DNA of 43,635 bases from Nocardia arizonensis (GTDB taxonomy: Bacteria > Actinomycetota > Actinomycetes > Mycobacteriales > Mycobacteriaceae). The DNA is taken from the NCBI RefSeq assembly GCF_001310275.1, contig NZ_LGYZ01000002.1, positions 1 through 43,635 of the forward strand. The letters run 5' to 3'. Of this stretch, positions 1-7,553 are shown in pieces; position 1 is the first letter of the stretch, and each line of letters starts with the position of its first letter. The notes beneath the pieces are model-generated. The model was given only the letters and a program-made list of their open reading frames with translations. It searched no databases and was not told the DNA's origin. The position numbers and the translations under genes were made by a program.

Positions 1-50
1 CTGACATTCATCGACACACTATTGAGTTCTCAAAGAACACACGCACACAC
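1..50 (-). promoter_or_regulatory. rRNA operon leader with boxA-like antitermination region (16S gene lies outside the window)
   Basis: Read on the minus strand, bases 39 to 15 give TGTTCTTTGAGAACTCAATA followed by GTGTG. This is the conserved antitermination (boxA) segment that precedes 16S rRNA in mycobacteria and relatives. Two good vegetative promoters lie upstream, and the tyrS terminator lies before them. The 16S gene itself would start beyond position 1 and is not seen. The motif identification rests on knowledge of actinobacterial rrn leaders; the exact protein-binding limits are inference. Confidence 0.75.
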
Positions 51-96
51 ACCGACACCGGCAACCAACCGATGACTTCCGTGAGGCAACTTTTCC

Positions 97-125
97 AGCC
101 TAACTGACCTACCTTACGAAGTCAA
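97..125 (-). promoter_or_regulatory. Downstream rrn promoter (TTGACT-17-TAGGCT)
   Basis: On the minus strand a TTGACT -35 box (120-125) and a TAGGCT -10 box (97-102) are separated by exactly 17 bases. They point toward the boxA-like leader at the left edge, which is the position expected for the proximal promoter of an rRNA operon. Confidence 0.65.
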
Positions 126-268
126 CTCCGCTCGGCCGTCCAGTTCAGGAAGTGTTCTACATGCTGGTCAGGCGCTCCTCGTACTACCTCGTTTCCCGGT
201 CCCTGTTCCAGCCTCTGAGCTGGGGTTTCGGGCTCCGGGTCGGTGTCCGTGTCGCTCTGACTCGCAAT

Positions 269-297
269 AAGTTACGCGGCGGAGAACGCGCCGTCAA
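269..297 (-). promoter_or_regulatory. Upstream rrn promoter (TTGACG-17-TAACTT)
   Basis: On the minus strand TTGACG (292-297) and TAACTT (269-274) are separated by 17 bases. It lies between the tyrS terminator and the second rrn promoter, so the rRNA operon seems to have at least two tandem vegetative promoters, as in related genera. Confidence 0.55.
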
Positions 298-352
298 ATC
301 CGCACTACACGGCTGTGATTCCCCAGGTCAGAGACCCACGGCGGCACCGAAA

Positions 353-388
353 CGTGGCTTGGGCCGCACAAGTGTGACCCAAGCCACG
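353..388 (-). terminator. Rho-independent-like terminator of tyrS
   Basis: A perfect 11-bp inverted repeat (CGTGGCTTGGG at 353-363, its complement at 378-388) with a 14-base loop sits immediately 3' of the tyrS stop codon. There is no long U tract, as is usual in actinobacteria. It would insulate the rRNA promoters from tyrS transcription. Confidence 0.75.
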
Positions 389-394
389 CCGAAC

Positions 395-1684
395 TCACGC
401 TCGCGAGCGCAGCACTCCCGCGATATTGCGCTTGCCGCGGCGCAGTGCCAACCAGCGTCCGTGCAGGTAATCGCTCTCGGCGGGGGTCCATTCGGGGTCG
501 GAGATCTTCACGTTGTTCACATACGCGCCGCCCTCGTTCACCGCCCGGCGCGCGGCGCCGCGGCTCTCCGAGAGTCCGCTCGCCACCAGCAGGTCGACGA
601 TCGTATTCGTATCGTTCGCGCCGATCTCCGCGACCGTCGCGTCGACGGCGGCCTCGCGCAGCGCCGCACCCAATGTCGACTCGTCGAGTTCGCGCAGATC
701 GCCCCGGCCGAACAGTGCCTGGCTGGCGAGCTGCACCGCGCGGGTATCGGCCTCGCCGTGCACCAGCGTCGTCATCTCGGCGGCAAGCCTGCGCTGCGCC
801 TCGCGGGCGTGCGGGCGTTCGGCCGTCGCGAGTTCGAGTTCGGCGAGTTCCTCGCGGGTGAGGAAGGTGAACCAACGCAGGTAACGCACCACGTCGGCGT
901 CGGCGGTGTTCACGAAGTACTGGTACCAGGCATACGGGCTGGTCATCTCCGGATCGAGCCACAGACTGCCGCCGCCGGTGGACTTGCCGAACTTCTTGCC
1001 GTCGGCGGAGGTGACCAGCGGCACGGTCAGCGCGTGCACCGATTCGCCGTCGACGCGGCGGTTCAATTCGACGCCCGCGATGATGTTGCCCCACTGGTCG
1101 GAGCCGCCCACCTGCAATCGGCAACCGTGGGTGCGGCGCAGCTGGAGGTAGTCGTTGGCCTGCAACAGCATGTAGCTGAACTCGGTGTAGGACATGCCGT
1201 CGCCGTCGAGGCGCCGCTTGACGGTGTCCCGGGCCAGCATCACGTTCACCGAGAAGTGCTTGCCGATATCGCGCAGGAAGTCCACCGCCGAGAGTTCGCC
1301 GGTCCAGTCCATGTTGTCGGCGATGATCGCGCCGGTCGGCGAATCGTCCAGGTCGACGAACCGCTCCAGTTGCGAACGGATGCGCCCCGCCCATTCGGCG
1401 ACCGTGTCGGTGGAGTTCATGGCACGTTCGCCGACATCGCGGGGATCACCGATGAGTCCGGTTGCCCCGCCCGCGAGCACGATCGGGCGATGACCGGCGC
1501 GCTGGAATCGCTTCAGCGCCAGCAGCGGGACCAGGTGTCCGGCGTGCAGACTCGCCGCGGTCGGATCGAAACCGGCATAGAGCGTCAACGGCCCGCCGTC
1601 CAGCGCCGCGCGCAGGGCGTCGAGGTCGGTGGACTGTGCGATCAGTCCGCGCCAGGTCAGTTCGTCGATGATGTCGCCGCTCAC
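395..1684 (-). CDS. tyrS: Tyrosyl-tRNA synthetase
   Basis: This cytoplasmic enzyme charges tRNA-Tyr with tyrosine in two ATP-dependent steps. The 429-residue length is normal for the bacterial TyrS family. The class I signatures are present: HAGH at residues 47-50 (the HIGH motif) and KFGKS at 231-235 (the KMSKS loop). The tyrosine-site region (YAGFDPTA near 36-43, [10 protein letters not shown] near 191-200) is intact. The last ~70 residues form an S4-type tRNA-binding domain. The start is GTG, with a GGAAAGA-type ribosome site about 9 bases upstream. A hairpin terminator follows and then rRNA promoters; tyrS beside mpg is also the M. tuberculosis arrangement (from memory). Confidence 0.97.
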   Translation of the reverse strand: MSGDIIDELTWRGLIAQSTDLDALRAALDGGPLTLYAGFDPTAASLHAGHLVPLLALKRFQRAGHRPIVLAGGATGLIGDPRDVGERAMNSTDTVAEWAGRIRSQLERFVDLDDSPTGAIIADNMDWTGELSAVDFLRDIGKHFSVNVMLARDTVKRRLDGDGMSYTEFSYMLLQANDYLQLRRTHGCRLQVGGSDQWGNIIAGVELNRRVDGESVHALTVPLVTSADGKKFGKSTGGGSLWLDPEMTSPYAWYQYFVNTADADVVRYLRWFTFLTREELAELELATAERPHAREAQRRLAAEMTTLVHGEADTRAVQLASQALFGRGDLRELDESTLGAALREAAVDATVAEIGANDTNTIVDLLVASGLSESRGAARRAVNEGGAYVNNVKISDPEWTPAESDYLHGRWLALRRGKRNIAGVLRSRA

Positions 1685-1835
1685 GCCGTCCCATCTTTCC
1701 GCACCGTTGCCCTGCGCCGATGCTCAGGTACCGCCGTCGCAGGCGAGGACGGCACCGCGCGGTCGAGCCGTTTTCCGCCGCCTCGATGGTCACCGCCGAC
1801 CCGTCGGATGATCATCGAGGCGCGAACGCGACCGT

Positions 1836-1864
1836 GCGACCGGAGGGTCATGCCCTCCGGTCGC
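1836..1864 (-). terminator. Hairpin terminator after the DoxX-like gene
   Basis: A perfect 12-bp stem (GCGACCGGAGGG at 1836-1847 and its complement at 1853-1864) encloses a 5-base loop. It lies 18 bases past the DoxX-like stop codon and upstream of tyrS, separating the two transcription units. No U tract is seen. Confidence 0.75.
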
Positions 1865-1881
1865 CGGTGGTTCGGGTCGGG

Positions 1882-2295
1882 TCAGCGCGCCACCGTCGCC
1901 CGCAGCGCATCGATGCTGTCGCGGCGCAGGTAGGCGATCGCGGCGAAGATCGCGGCCAGGACCAGCGGGAAGATCGCCATGAGGGGTGCGTCGAGGATGA
2001 AAGCCTGAGTGGCCGCGGCGCAGACCGTGAGGATCGACAGGCCCGCGGCGGCCAGTCCGCTGGTGCGGTAGATCAGCAGCCCGAGTCCGCCCGCGATCTC
2101 CACCGCGCCGGTGAAGTACATGAACCAGGAACCCGCGCCGATCTCGGCGAACGTACGCACGGCGTTGGATTCGCCGATCAGCTTCGGCAGGCCGGAGCCC
2201 GCGATGAAGAACACGCCGAACAGGATCTGAAGCGTCCACAGGGTCCGATTGAGTGCCTTGCCGGGACGGACGGCGGCGGCGGTGATGGCGGTCAT
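1882..2295 (-). CDS. DoxX-like integral membrane protein
   Basis: The 137-residue product has four predicted membrane segments. They start around WTLQILFGVFFIAGSG, a typical DoxX/DUF4267-like opening, and continue through the GAVEIAGGLGLLIY, LSILTVCAAATQAF and FPLVLAAIFAAIAYL regions. Family members are small membrane proteins tied loosely to redox stress, surfactant export or quinone chemistry; the role here is unknown. I chose the ATG at 2295 because AGAAGGA lies 8 bases upstream, although the frame stays open to 2322. It is followed by its own strong hairpin. It sits between mpg and tyrS, where I do not recall a gene in M. tuberculosis, so it may be an insertion. Confidence 0.85.
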   Translation of the reverse strand: MTAITAAAVRPGKALNRTLWTLQILFGVFFIAGSGLPKLIGESNAVRTFAEIGAGSWFMYFTGAVEIAGGLGLLIYRTSGLAAAGLSILTVCAAATQAFILDAPLMAIFPLVLAAIFAAIAYLRRDSIDALRATVAR

Positions 2296-2407
2296 GATGT
2301 GTGTCCTTCTGGTCGGTCGCACCGGGTCGGTGGTGCGTTCACCAGACAGGACGGGGCATCGTCGCCGAACTCATCGCCGCCGCGGAAGATTTTTCCCGTC
2401 GCCCGGA

Positions 2408-3031
2408 TCAGGCCGATTCCGCGGCGGGCCGAGGTGCGCGCGGACTGCGACGATAGACCGATACCGCGCGCGAGGCGGGCAGCCAGAAACGCCACGGCAG
2501 GTCGGCGGCGAGACTGACGCCGACGCGCGGCCCGACGGCGATATCCGCGGCGGTCACCGGATCGCGCAGTTCCAAGCGAATCGGCGAGGACGAGTCGAGC
2601 AACCGGGTGCCGTAGTCGGCGAGCTCGATGGCGAGCACACTGCCGAAGTTGCCCGGCCCCCGTGCCAAGTCGCTGTCGGAGCGGGCAGCGCGCCGACGGG
2701 CGCGGGCCTCATCGATGCCCGCGACCACTTCGCCGGAGCGCAGCAGCGCCGCACTGGCGACCCCGTCCGGTCCGGTCGTCACGTTCAGGCAGTAGTGCAT
2801 GCCGTAGCTCAGATAGACATACAGTGACCCGGCCGGGCCGAACATGACCGCGTTGCGCGCGGTGCGACCGCGACCGGAATGCGAGGCCGGGTCCGGCCAC
2901 GGCCCCGCGGGATCGCCGCCGTACGCCTCGACCTCGGTGATCCGCACCCCGACCGGACCCGACCACAGAATCGACCCGAGCAGGCGCTTGGCGGCGGTGG
3001 GGGGATCGTGGGCGAGCGAATCTGCGGACAC
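2408..3031 (-). CDS. mpg: DNA-3-methyladenine glycosylase (AAG/MPG family)
   Basis: This base-excision repair enzyme removes alkylated purines such as 3-methyladenine and hypoxanthine. The family pattern is clear: RITEVEAYGG near the N-terminus carries the catalytic glutamate, FGPAGSLYVYLSYGMHYCLN forms the DNA-intercalating and core strand region, and LARGPGNF follows. About 207 residues is normal for bacterial members. I prefer the GTG at 3031, which has GGGAG about 11 bases upstream, over a TTG at 3040 that leaves too little spacing. It starts 31 bases after the sigma-factor stop on the same strand, so it could be cotranscribed with it. Confidence 0.93.
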   Translation of the reverse strand: MSADSLAHDPPTAAKRLLGSILWSGPVGVRITEVEAYGGDPAGPWPDPASHSGRGRTARNAVMFGPAGSLYVYLSYGMHYCLNVTTGPDGVASAALLRSGEVVAGIDEARARRRAARSDSDLARGPGNFGSVLAIELADYGTRLLDSSSPIRLELRDPVTAADIAVGPRVGVSLAADLPWRFWLPASRAVSVYRRSPRAPRPAAESA

Positions 3032-3062
3032 AGCCGCCAATTCTCCCGGATTCGCGGTCGCC

Positions 3063-3905
3063 TCAGCCGATGAGGTCCGTACCGCGGGTCAGGCCGGCGA
3101 GTTTGTGCGGGTTGACCTGGAAGCGCAGGTTCACGATGTGGCCGTCGATCAGGTCGTAGGTGAAGGCCGCGACCGGGTTGCCGTCGATGAGGGTCAGCAC
3201 GCCGAGTTCGCCGTTGATCGTCGCGGTGCGGAAGCGGAATCCGGCGGCGACCGGCTTGGCGAGCACGCCGAGGGTCCAGCGCGCGACGTGGTCGGGACCG
3301 TGGAGCGGTCTGCGCGCGGCGGTGACCACGCCGCCGCCGTCGGACCACGAGGTCACCTCGGGGGCGAGCAGATCCATGAGCGCGTTGAGGTCACCGCCCG
3401 CGCACGCGGCCATGAATCGCGCGGTGACCCGTTCGCGTTCGGCCCGATCGGTGTCGAAGCGCGGACGCCGGGACCGCACGTGCGCGCGGGCGCGGTGGGC
3501 GATCTGACGCACCGCGGCCTCGGATCTGTCCAGTGTCGCGGCGATCTCGGCGTGGCTGTAGCCGAAGACCTCGCGCAGCAGGAAGACCGCGCGTTCCACC
3601 GGCGCGAGGGTTTCCAGCACCACGAGCACGGCGGTGCAGACGGTGTCGGCCGACTCGGCTTCCTCCGCGAAATTCGGTGTGGTCAGCAGGGGTTCGGGGA
3701 GCCAGGGGCCGACATAGGTCTCCCTGACCGCGCGAGCCGAGGTGAGCCGGTTCAGCGCCAGATTGGTCACCGTGCGCACCAGGTACGACTTCGGATGTCC
3801 GACCGCCGCGTGGTCGGTGTCGTGCCATTTCAGCCAGGCGTCCTGGAGGACGTCCTCGGCGTCGGTCACGGTGCCGAGCATGCGGTAGGCGGTGGCGAAC
3901 AGCAA
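3063..3905 (-). CDS. ECF41/SigJ-type sigma factor with SnoaL-like C-terminus, 5' end lost
   Basis: This is an alternative sigma factor of the ECF41 group. Region 2 (FATAYRMLGTVTDAEDVLQD), region 4 (VFGYSHAEIAATLDRSEAAV) and the C-terminal SnoaL-like regulatory domain are present, including SDGGG and NPHKL, the two conserved ECF41 tail motifs. The usual first 10-15 residues and their start codon are missing. At about 3906-3911 the frame runs straight into an oxidoreductase gene read in another frame. The only nearby starts are TTG at 3905 and ATG at 3881, without a clear ribosome site; translation might be coupled to the upstream fragment. The autoregulatory promoter is intact. It could be a remnant or a weakly expressed, shortened regulator. 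Confidence 0.75.
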   Translation of the reverse strand: MLFATAYRMLGTVTDAEDVLQDAWLKWHDTDHAAVGHPKSYLVRTVTNLALNRLTSARAVRETYVGPWLPEPLLTTPNFAEEAESADTVCTAVLVVLETLAPVERAVFLLREVFGYSHAEIAATLDRSEAAVRQIAHRARAHVRSRRPRFDTDRAERERVTARFMAACAGGDLNALMDLLAPEVTSWSDGGGVVTAARRPLHGPDHVARWTLGVLAKPVAAGFRFRTATINGELGVLTLIDGNPVAAFTYDLIDGHIVNLRFQVNPHKLAGLTRGTDLIG

Positions 3906-4216
3906 CCGTCGTAGGGCAAGGTCGCTTCGTGGTCGACGGTGACCCGCCGGAGTTCGGTGTCGACAGCGGTGGCGGCGCCGCGTACGAAGTGGATATCGGT
4001 GCCGCGCAGCAGGTCGGGAATGCGGTGGTCGGCGAGTTGCGCGCCCGCCGCGACCTGGTGCATGCGCAGGCGTTCGGTGAAACGGTCGGAGGGGTTGACG
4101 AGGGTTATCCGCACGTCGCGGGTGCGGGTCCGCGCGGACAGGCGGATGGCGGCGAGCAGGCCGGTGTATCCCGCGCCGAGGACGACTACGCGGTGGGTTG
4201 TCGAGGTGGCGTTCAT
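3866..4216 (-). pseudogene. NDH-2-like FAD oxidoreductase, N-terminal fragment
   Basis: The first ~105 residues match the N-terminus of NADH-dehydrogenase-like flavoproteins. RVVVLGAGYTGLLAAIRLS is a Rossmann FAD-binding turn, and ITLVNPSDRFTERLRMHQVA and LPYD follow as in that family. Full-length members have roughly 350-420 residues, but here the frame becomes unrelated after LPYD and stops at 3866 inside the sigma gene. The missing two thirds and the start of the sigma gene were presumably removed by one deletion. The ATG at 4216 has GGGAG 8 bases upstream, so the start is intact. Oxidoreductases of this type are usual partners and targets of ECF41 sigma factors. Confidence 0.8.
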
Positions 4217-4278
4217 GGTTGTCACTCCCGGTGGTCGGTGGGTCATCGGTCGGGTCCGTGGGCCGGTGACACTCAGGG

Positions 4279-4305
4279 GACAAACGGCCGCGCCCCGATG
4301 TGACA
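4279..4305 (-). promoter_or_regulatory. ECF41-type autoregulated promoter (TGTCACA-16-TGTC)
   Basis: On the minus strand TGTCACA (4299-4305) is followed after exactly 16 bases by TGTC (4279-4282). The published ECF41 consensus is TGTCACA-N16-CGTC, so only one base differs. It lies about 60 bases upstream of the oxidoreductase start, as expected for the sigma factor's own operon. Confidence 0.7.
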
Positions 4306-4410
4306 GCCATCCGAGTGATCTGCGTCACAAGACGCCTCGGTGTCGGTTCAGGGACGAATCGGGGTCGCTCCCGGATGTGCCGCGACCCTGTCGATTCCTA
4401 ACGTCGAGGC

Positions 4411-5931
4411 ATGTCAACACAGATTCGCCCGCGCCGCGCACGGCGCTGGATTCTCGGTTCGATCGCCGCGGCGTCGCTCGCGGTGACGGCGGTAGCGGGC
4501 TGCGTCGTCGCGACCTATGTCGACGCGCCGATATCCACCGTGGGCACGGTGCAGTTCCGCAATCCGCTCGCCATACCGCCGGAAGACACCGGGCGCGTCG
4601 ACGCCGACGGCGTGCGCGTCTTCGACCTCGGGATGTATTCGGGCCGAACGGAGTTCACCCCGGGCACGCGTACCGAGACATGGGGTTTCAACGGGACCTA
4701 CCTCGGCCCGACGCTGCGGGCGCGCCGTGGCGAGCAGGTCCGCGTCGAGGTGCGCAACGAGCTGCCCGAGACGTCGAGCGTGCACTGGCACGGTATGCAC
4801 CTGCCCGCGGCGATGGACGGCGGGCCACATCAGCCGATCGCCGCGGGCGCGAGATGGACTCCGCACTGGACCGTGGACCAGCCCGCGGCCACGCTCTGGT
4901 ATCACCCCCATCCGCACGGCGCGACCGAATCCCACGTCCGGCGCGGACTGGCGGGGCTGTTCGTACTCGACGACGAGGACACCGACGCGCTCGCGCTGCC
5001 GCACGACTACGGCGTCGATGATCTCCCGGTCGTGGTGCAGGACGTGACCTTCCGCGGCGACCGGCTCGACGATTCGCACCGGATCTTCCGCACCACCGGC
5101 TTCCTCGGCGAGCAGATCCTGGTCAACGGCACGCTCGCCCCGTTCCGCGAGGTCGGCGACGAACTCGTGCGGCTGCGACTGCTCAATGCCTCGACCGCGC
5201 GCCTCTACGATTTCGGCTTCGCCGACGATCGCGGATTCGACCTGATCGGCACCGATAGCGGCCTGCTGCACCGGCCCGTGCGCGTGACCCGGGTGCCGCT
5301 CTCGCCCGGGGAACGCGCCGAGATCGTGGTCCGGGTGCGCCCGGGTGAGCGCGCCGTGTTGCGCAGTACCGCGCCGCGGGCCGGACTCGATTTCTGGAAC
5401 GCGCGCTTCTCCGGCGGGGACGACAGCTTCGACATCCTCGAACTGCGCGCAGCCGCGACCCTGCGCCCCGCCCCCGCCCTGCCCGATGTCCTGGCGCGAC
5501 CGTCGACGCCGGAGGGGACGAATCCGGCGCGGCAACGCGACTTCGATCTGGCGACGGACGGTATCAACGGGCAGCCGATGGATATGGGACGCATCGACTT
5601 CACGGTCACCCGTGGCACGGAGGAGATCTGGACTGTGCGCAATGTCGACGGGGCACCGCACAACTTCCACGTGCACGATGTGCGGTTCCGGGTGCTGAGC
5701 GTGAACGGCGCGGCGCCGCCGCCGACGCTGTCGGGCCCGAAGGACACGGTGTATGTCGCGCCGGGTACGGCCGTGCGGCTGGCCCTGCGCTTCGACGGAC
5801 CGGCCGATCCCGCGGCGCCGTACATGTACCACTGTCATCTGCTCTGGCACGAAGACCGGGCGATGATGGGCCAATTCGTCGTGGTGGAGCCGGGGCAGAA
5901 CGCGGAAACACTCGCACCGCACGGACATTGA
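4411..5931 (+). CDS. Multicopper oxidase lipoprotein (CueO/bilirubin-oxidase type)
   Basis: This is a predicted exported, membrane-anchored copper oxidase that transfers electrons from a substrate, probably Cu(I) or a phenol, to oxygen. All four copper-ligand segments are present: HWHGMH (125-130), WYHPHPHG (163-170), HNFHVHD (417-423) and YHCHLLWHEDRAM (473-485), which holds the type 1 site with Met. The N-terminus has an RRARR charge cluster, a hydrophobic stretch and a VAGC lipobox, so Cys31 would be lipid-modified. At 506 residues it fits three-cupredoxin-domain enzymes. It is divergent from the sigma/oxidoreductase unit. No good ribosome site is seen; TAACGT six bases before the ATG suggests a leaderless transcript. 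A role in copper tolerance is inference. Confidence 0.93.
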   Translation: MSTQIRPRRARRWILGSIAAASLAVTAVAGCVVATYVDAPISTVGTVQFRNPLAIPPEDTGRVDADGVRVFDLGMYSGRTEFTPGTRTETWGFNGTYLGPTLRARRGEQVRVEVRNELPETSSVHWHGMHLPAAMDGGPHQPIAAGARWTPHWTVDQPAATLWYHPHPHGATESHVRRGLAGLFVLDDEDTDALALPHDYGVDDLPVVVQDVTFRGDRLDDSHRIFRTTGFLGEQILVNGTLAPFREVGDELVRLRLLNASTARLYDFGFADDRGFDLIGTDSGLLHRPVRVTRVPLSPGERAEIVVRVRPGERAVLRSTAPRAGLDFWNARFSGGDDSFDILELRAAATLRPAPALPDVLARPSTPEGTNPARQRDFDLATDGINGQPMDMGRIDFTVTRGTEEIWTVRNVDGAPHNFHVHDVRFRVLSVNGAAPPPTLSGPKDTVYVAPGTAVRLALRFDGPADPAAPYMYHCHLLWHEDRAMMGQFVVVEPGQNAETLAPHGH

Positions 5932-5956
5932 GTCGCGGCGACTCGCCGAACGACCC

Positions 5957-6030
5957 TTGTCCGTCCGGTCGGGCCGCGCTAAATTCATCGCATAATGAAT
6001 TCAACAACTGATGAGTTCAACAACTGATGA
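5957..6030 (+). promoter_or_regulatory. Promoter and repeated AT-rich operator of the ABC-tetR operon
   Basis: A TTGTCC -35 (5957-5962) and a TAAATT -10 (5980-5985) are 17 bases apart. Overlapping and following the -10 is AATTCAT-6-ATGAATT, a perfect 7-bp inverted repeat (5982-6001). Then come two tandem 16-bp units (5999-6014 and 6015-6030) that differ only in their first base and share TTCAACAACTGATGA. The AT-rich block stands out in GC-rich surroundings and ends just before the ribosome site. It is the natural binding site for the TetR encoded by the third gene of the operon (inference). Confidence 0.65.
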
Positions 6031-6042
6031 ATTGAGGCGACC

Positions 6043-6774
6043 ATGTCGCAGCCCTCGTCATCCGCGGCCGTGGAGATCCGCGATCTCACCGTCCGACGCG
6101 GTAAACGCGAAGTACTGCACAATATTTCGCTGACCATCCCGCGCGGCTCGATCACCGGCTTGCTCGGGCCGTCGGGATGCGGCAAGACCACGCTCATGCG
6201 CAGCGTCGTCGGCACCCAGATCGTGGCGTCCGGCCAGGTCACGGCGCTGGGGCTGCCCGCGGGTTCGCCCGAACTGCGCCGCCGCATCGGCTACGTCACC
6301 CAGGCGCCGAGCATCTACCCCGATGTCAGCATCCGGGAGAACGTCGCGTACTACGCGGCGCTGTACGGGCGTGACCGCGCCGATGTCGATGAGGCCATCT
6401 CGGCGGTCGGGCTCCTCGAACACGCCCACCAGCGCGGCGACGAACTCTCCGGCGGACAGCAGACGCGCGCCTCACTTGCCTGCGCGCTCGTCGCTCGGCC
6501 GGACATGCTGGTCTTGGACGAACCCACCGTCGGGCTCGACCCGGTCCTGCGCGTCGAACTGTGGAAGCAGTTCCACGAGTTGGCCGCGGGCGGCACCACC
6601 CTGCTGGTCTCGAGTCACGTGATGGACGAGGCCGAACACTGCGACCGGTTGCTGCTCATGCGCGAGGGCGTGCTGCTGGCCGAGCTCAGCCCGGACGAAC
6701 TGCGCGAGCGCACCGGCGAACACAATCTCGAACAGGCATTCCTCGCACTCATCACGACGGGATCGACCGCATGA
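6043..6774 (+). CDS. ABC transporter ATP-binding protein (drug/lipid exporter type)
   Basis: This is the nucleotide-binding subunit of a two-gene ABC-2 exporter. Residues 42-50 are the Walker A GPSGCGKTT, 135-139 the LSGGQ signature, 156-162 the Walker B LVLDEPT, and His192 the switch histidine. The 243-residue length is typical of the DrrA/CcmA-like group. It starts 12 bases after the AT-rich operator with GAGG as ribosome site, and its stop overlaps the permease start (ATGA). From memory it is the counterpart of Rv1687c. The substrate is not evident from sequence. Confidence 0.93.
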   Translation: MSQPSSSAAVEIRDLTVRRGKREVLHNISLTIPRGSITGLLGPSGCGKTTLMRSVVGTQIVASGQVTALGLPAGSPELRRRIGYVTQAPSIYPDVSIRENVAYYAALYGRDRADVDEAISAVGLLEHAHQRGDELSGGQQTRASLACALVARPDMLVLDEPTVGLDPVLRVELWKQFHELAAGGTTLLVSSHVMDEAEHCDRLLLMREGVLLAELSPDELRERTGEHNLEQAFLALITTGSTA

Positions 6775-7553
6775 CCGCCAACCTCACCCCCGCGCGAACG
6801 CCCCTGCGTCCCTATGCCGCGACCACCGGCCGCATCCTGCGCCAACTGCGCAACGACCACCGCACGGTCGGCATGATCCTGGTGGTGCCCGCCGTGCTCA
6901 TGGCGTTGCTGTATTTCATCTACCAGGACTCGCCGCATCCGCCGTACGGTCCCTCGCTGTTCGACCGGGTCGGCATCAGCATGCTCGGCATCCTGCCGTT
7001 CATCGTCATGTTCCTGATCACCGCGATCGCCATGCAGCGCGAGCGCACCTCCGGCACCTTGGAGCGACTGCTCACGACCCCGCTGTCCAAGGTCGACCTG
7101 CTCGCGGGCTACGGCACCGCATTCTCCCTCGCCGCCGCGGCCCAGGCGACCGTGGCCTGCGTGGTCTCCTTCGGACTGCTCGGACTCGAGGCCGAGGGCA
7201 ATCCCGGCTGGGTCGTGCTCATCGCGGTGGTCGACGCGATCTGCGGTGTCGCGCTCGGACTGCTGGCCAGCGCCTTCGCGCGCACGGAATTCCAGGCCGT
7301 GCAGTTCATGCCGGTGGTGGTCGCCCCGCAGATCTTCTTGTGCGGGCTGCTCGTGCCGCGCGATCAATTGCCCGGCTGGCTCCAGCCGGTCAGCGATGTG
7401 ATGCCGCTCAGCTACGCGGTGGACGCGCTGCAACAGGTATCGGTCAATACCGAGGTGACCGGCGAGATGTGGCGGGATCTCGGCATCGTCGCCGCGTTCT
7501 CGGTCGTCGCGCTCGGCCTCGGCGCGGCCACCCTACGCCGTAGGACCGCATGA
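6771..7553 (+). CDS. ABC-2 type transporter permease
   Basis: This is the membrane subunit of the exporter, about 260 residues with six predicted membrane segments. They begin near VGMILVVPAVLMALLYFIY and end near IVAAFSVVALGLGAATL. The middle shows ABC-2 permease features: the QRERTSGTLERLLTTPLS coupling region and the later LCGLLVPRDQLPGWLQPV segment before the last helices. The ATG at 6771 overlaps the ATPase stop and its own stop overlaps the tetR start, so the three genes are translationally coupled. It corresponds to Rv1686c by position (from memory). Confidence 0.92.
   Translation: MTANLTPARTPLRPYAATTGRILRQLRNDHRTVGMILVVPAVLMALLYFIYQDSPHPPYGPSLFDRVGISMLGILPFIVMFLITAIAMQRERTSGTLERLLTTPLSKVDLLAGYGTAFSLAAAAQATVACVVSFGLLGLEAEGNPGWVVLIAVVDAICGVALGLLASAFARTEFQAVQFMPVVVAPQIFLCGLLVPRDQLPGWLQPVSDVMPLSYAVDALQQVSVNTEVTGEMWRDLGIVAAFSVVALGLGAATLRRRTA

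Noticed and set aside
3063..4328. Single 421-codon sigma-factor frame starting at 4328
   Set aside because: Its first ~140 residues are an Arg/His/Pro-rich shadow of the oxidoreductase fragment. The real sigma sequence starts only near 3905.
5930..5944. Palindrome overlapping the multicopper oxidase stop codon as a terminator
   Set aside because: GAGTCGC-G-GCGACTC allows only about a 5-bp stem with a real loop and no U tract, too weak to call.
4414..5988. Minus-strand open frame of about 520 codons opposite the multicopper oxidase
   Set aside because: The plus strand encodes all four copper-binding motifs; the antisense product is Arg/His-rich with no domain.
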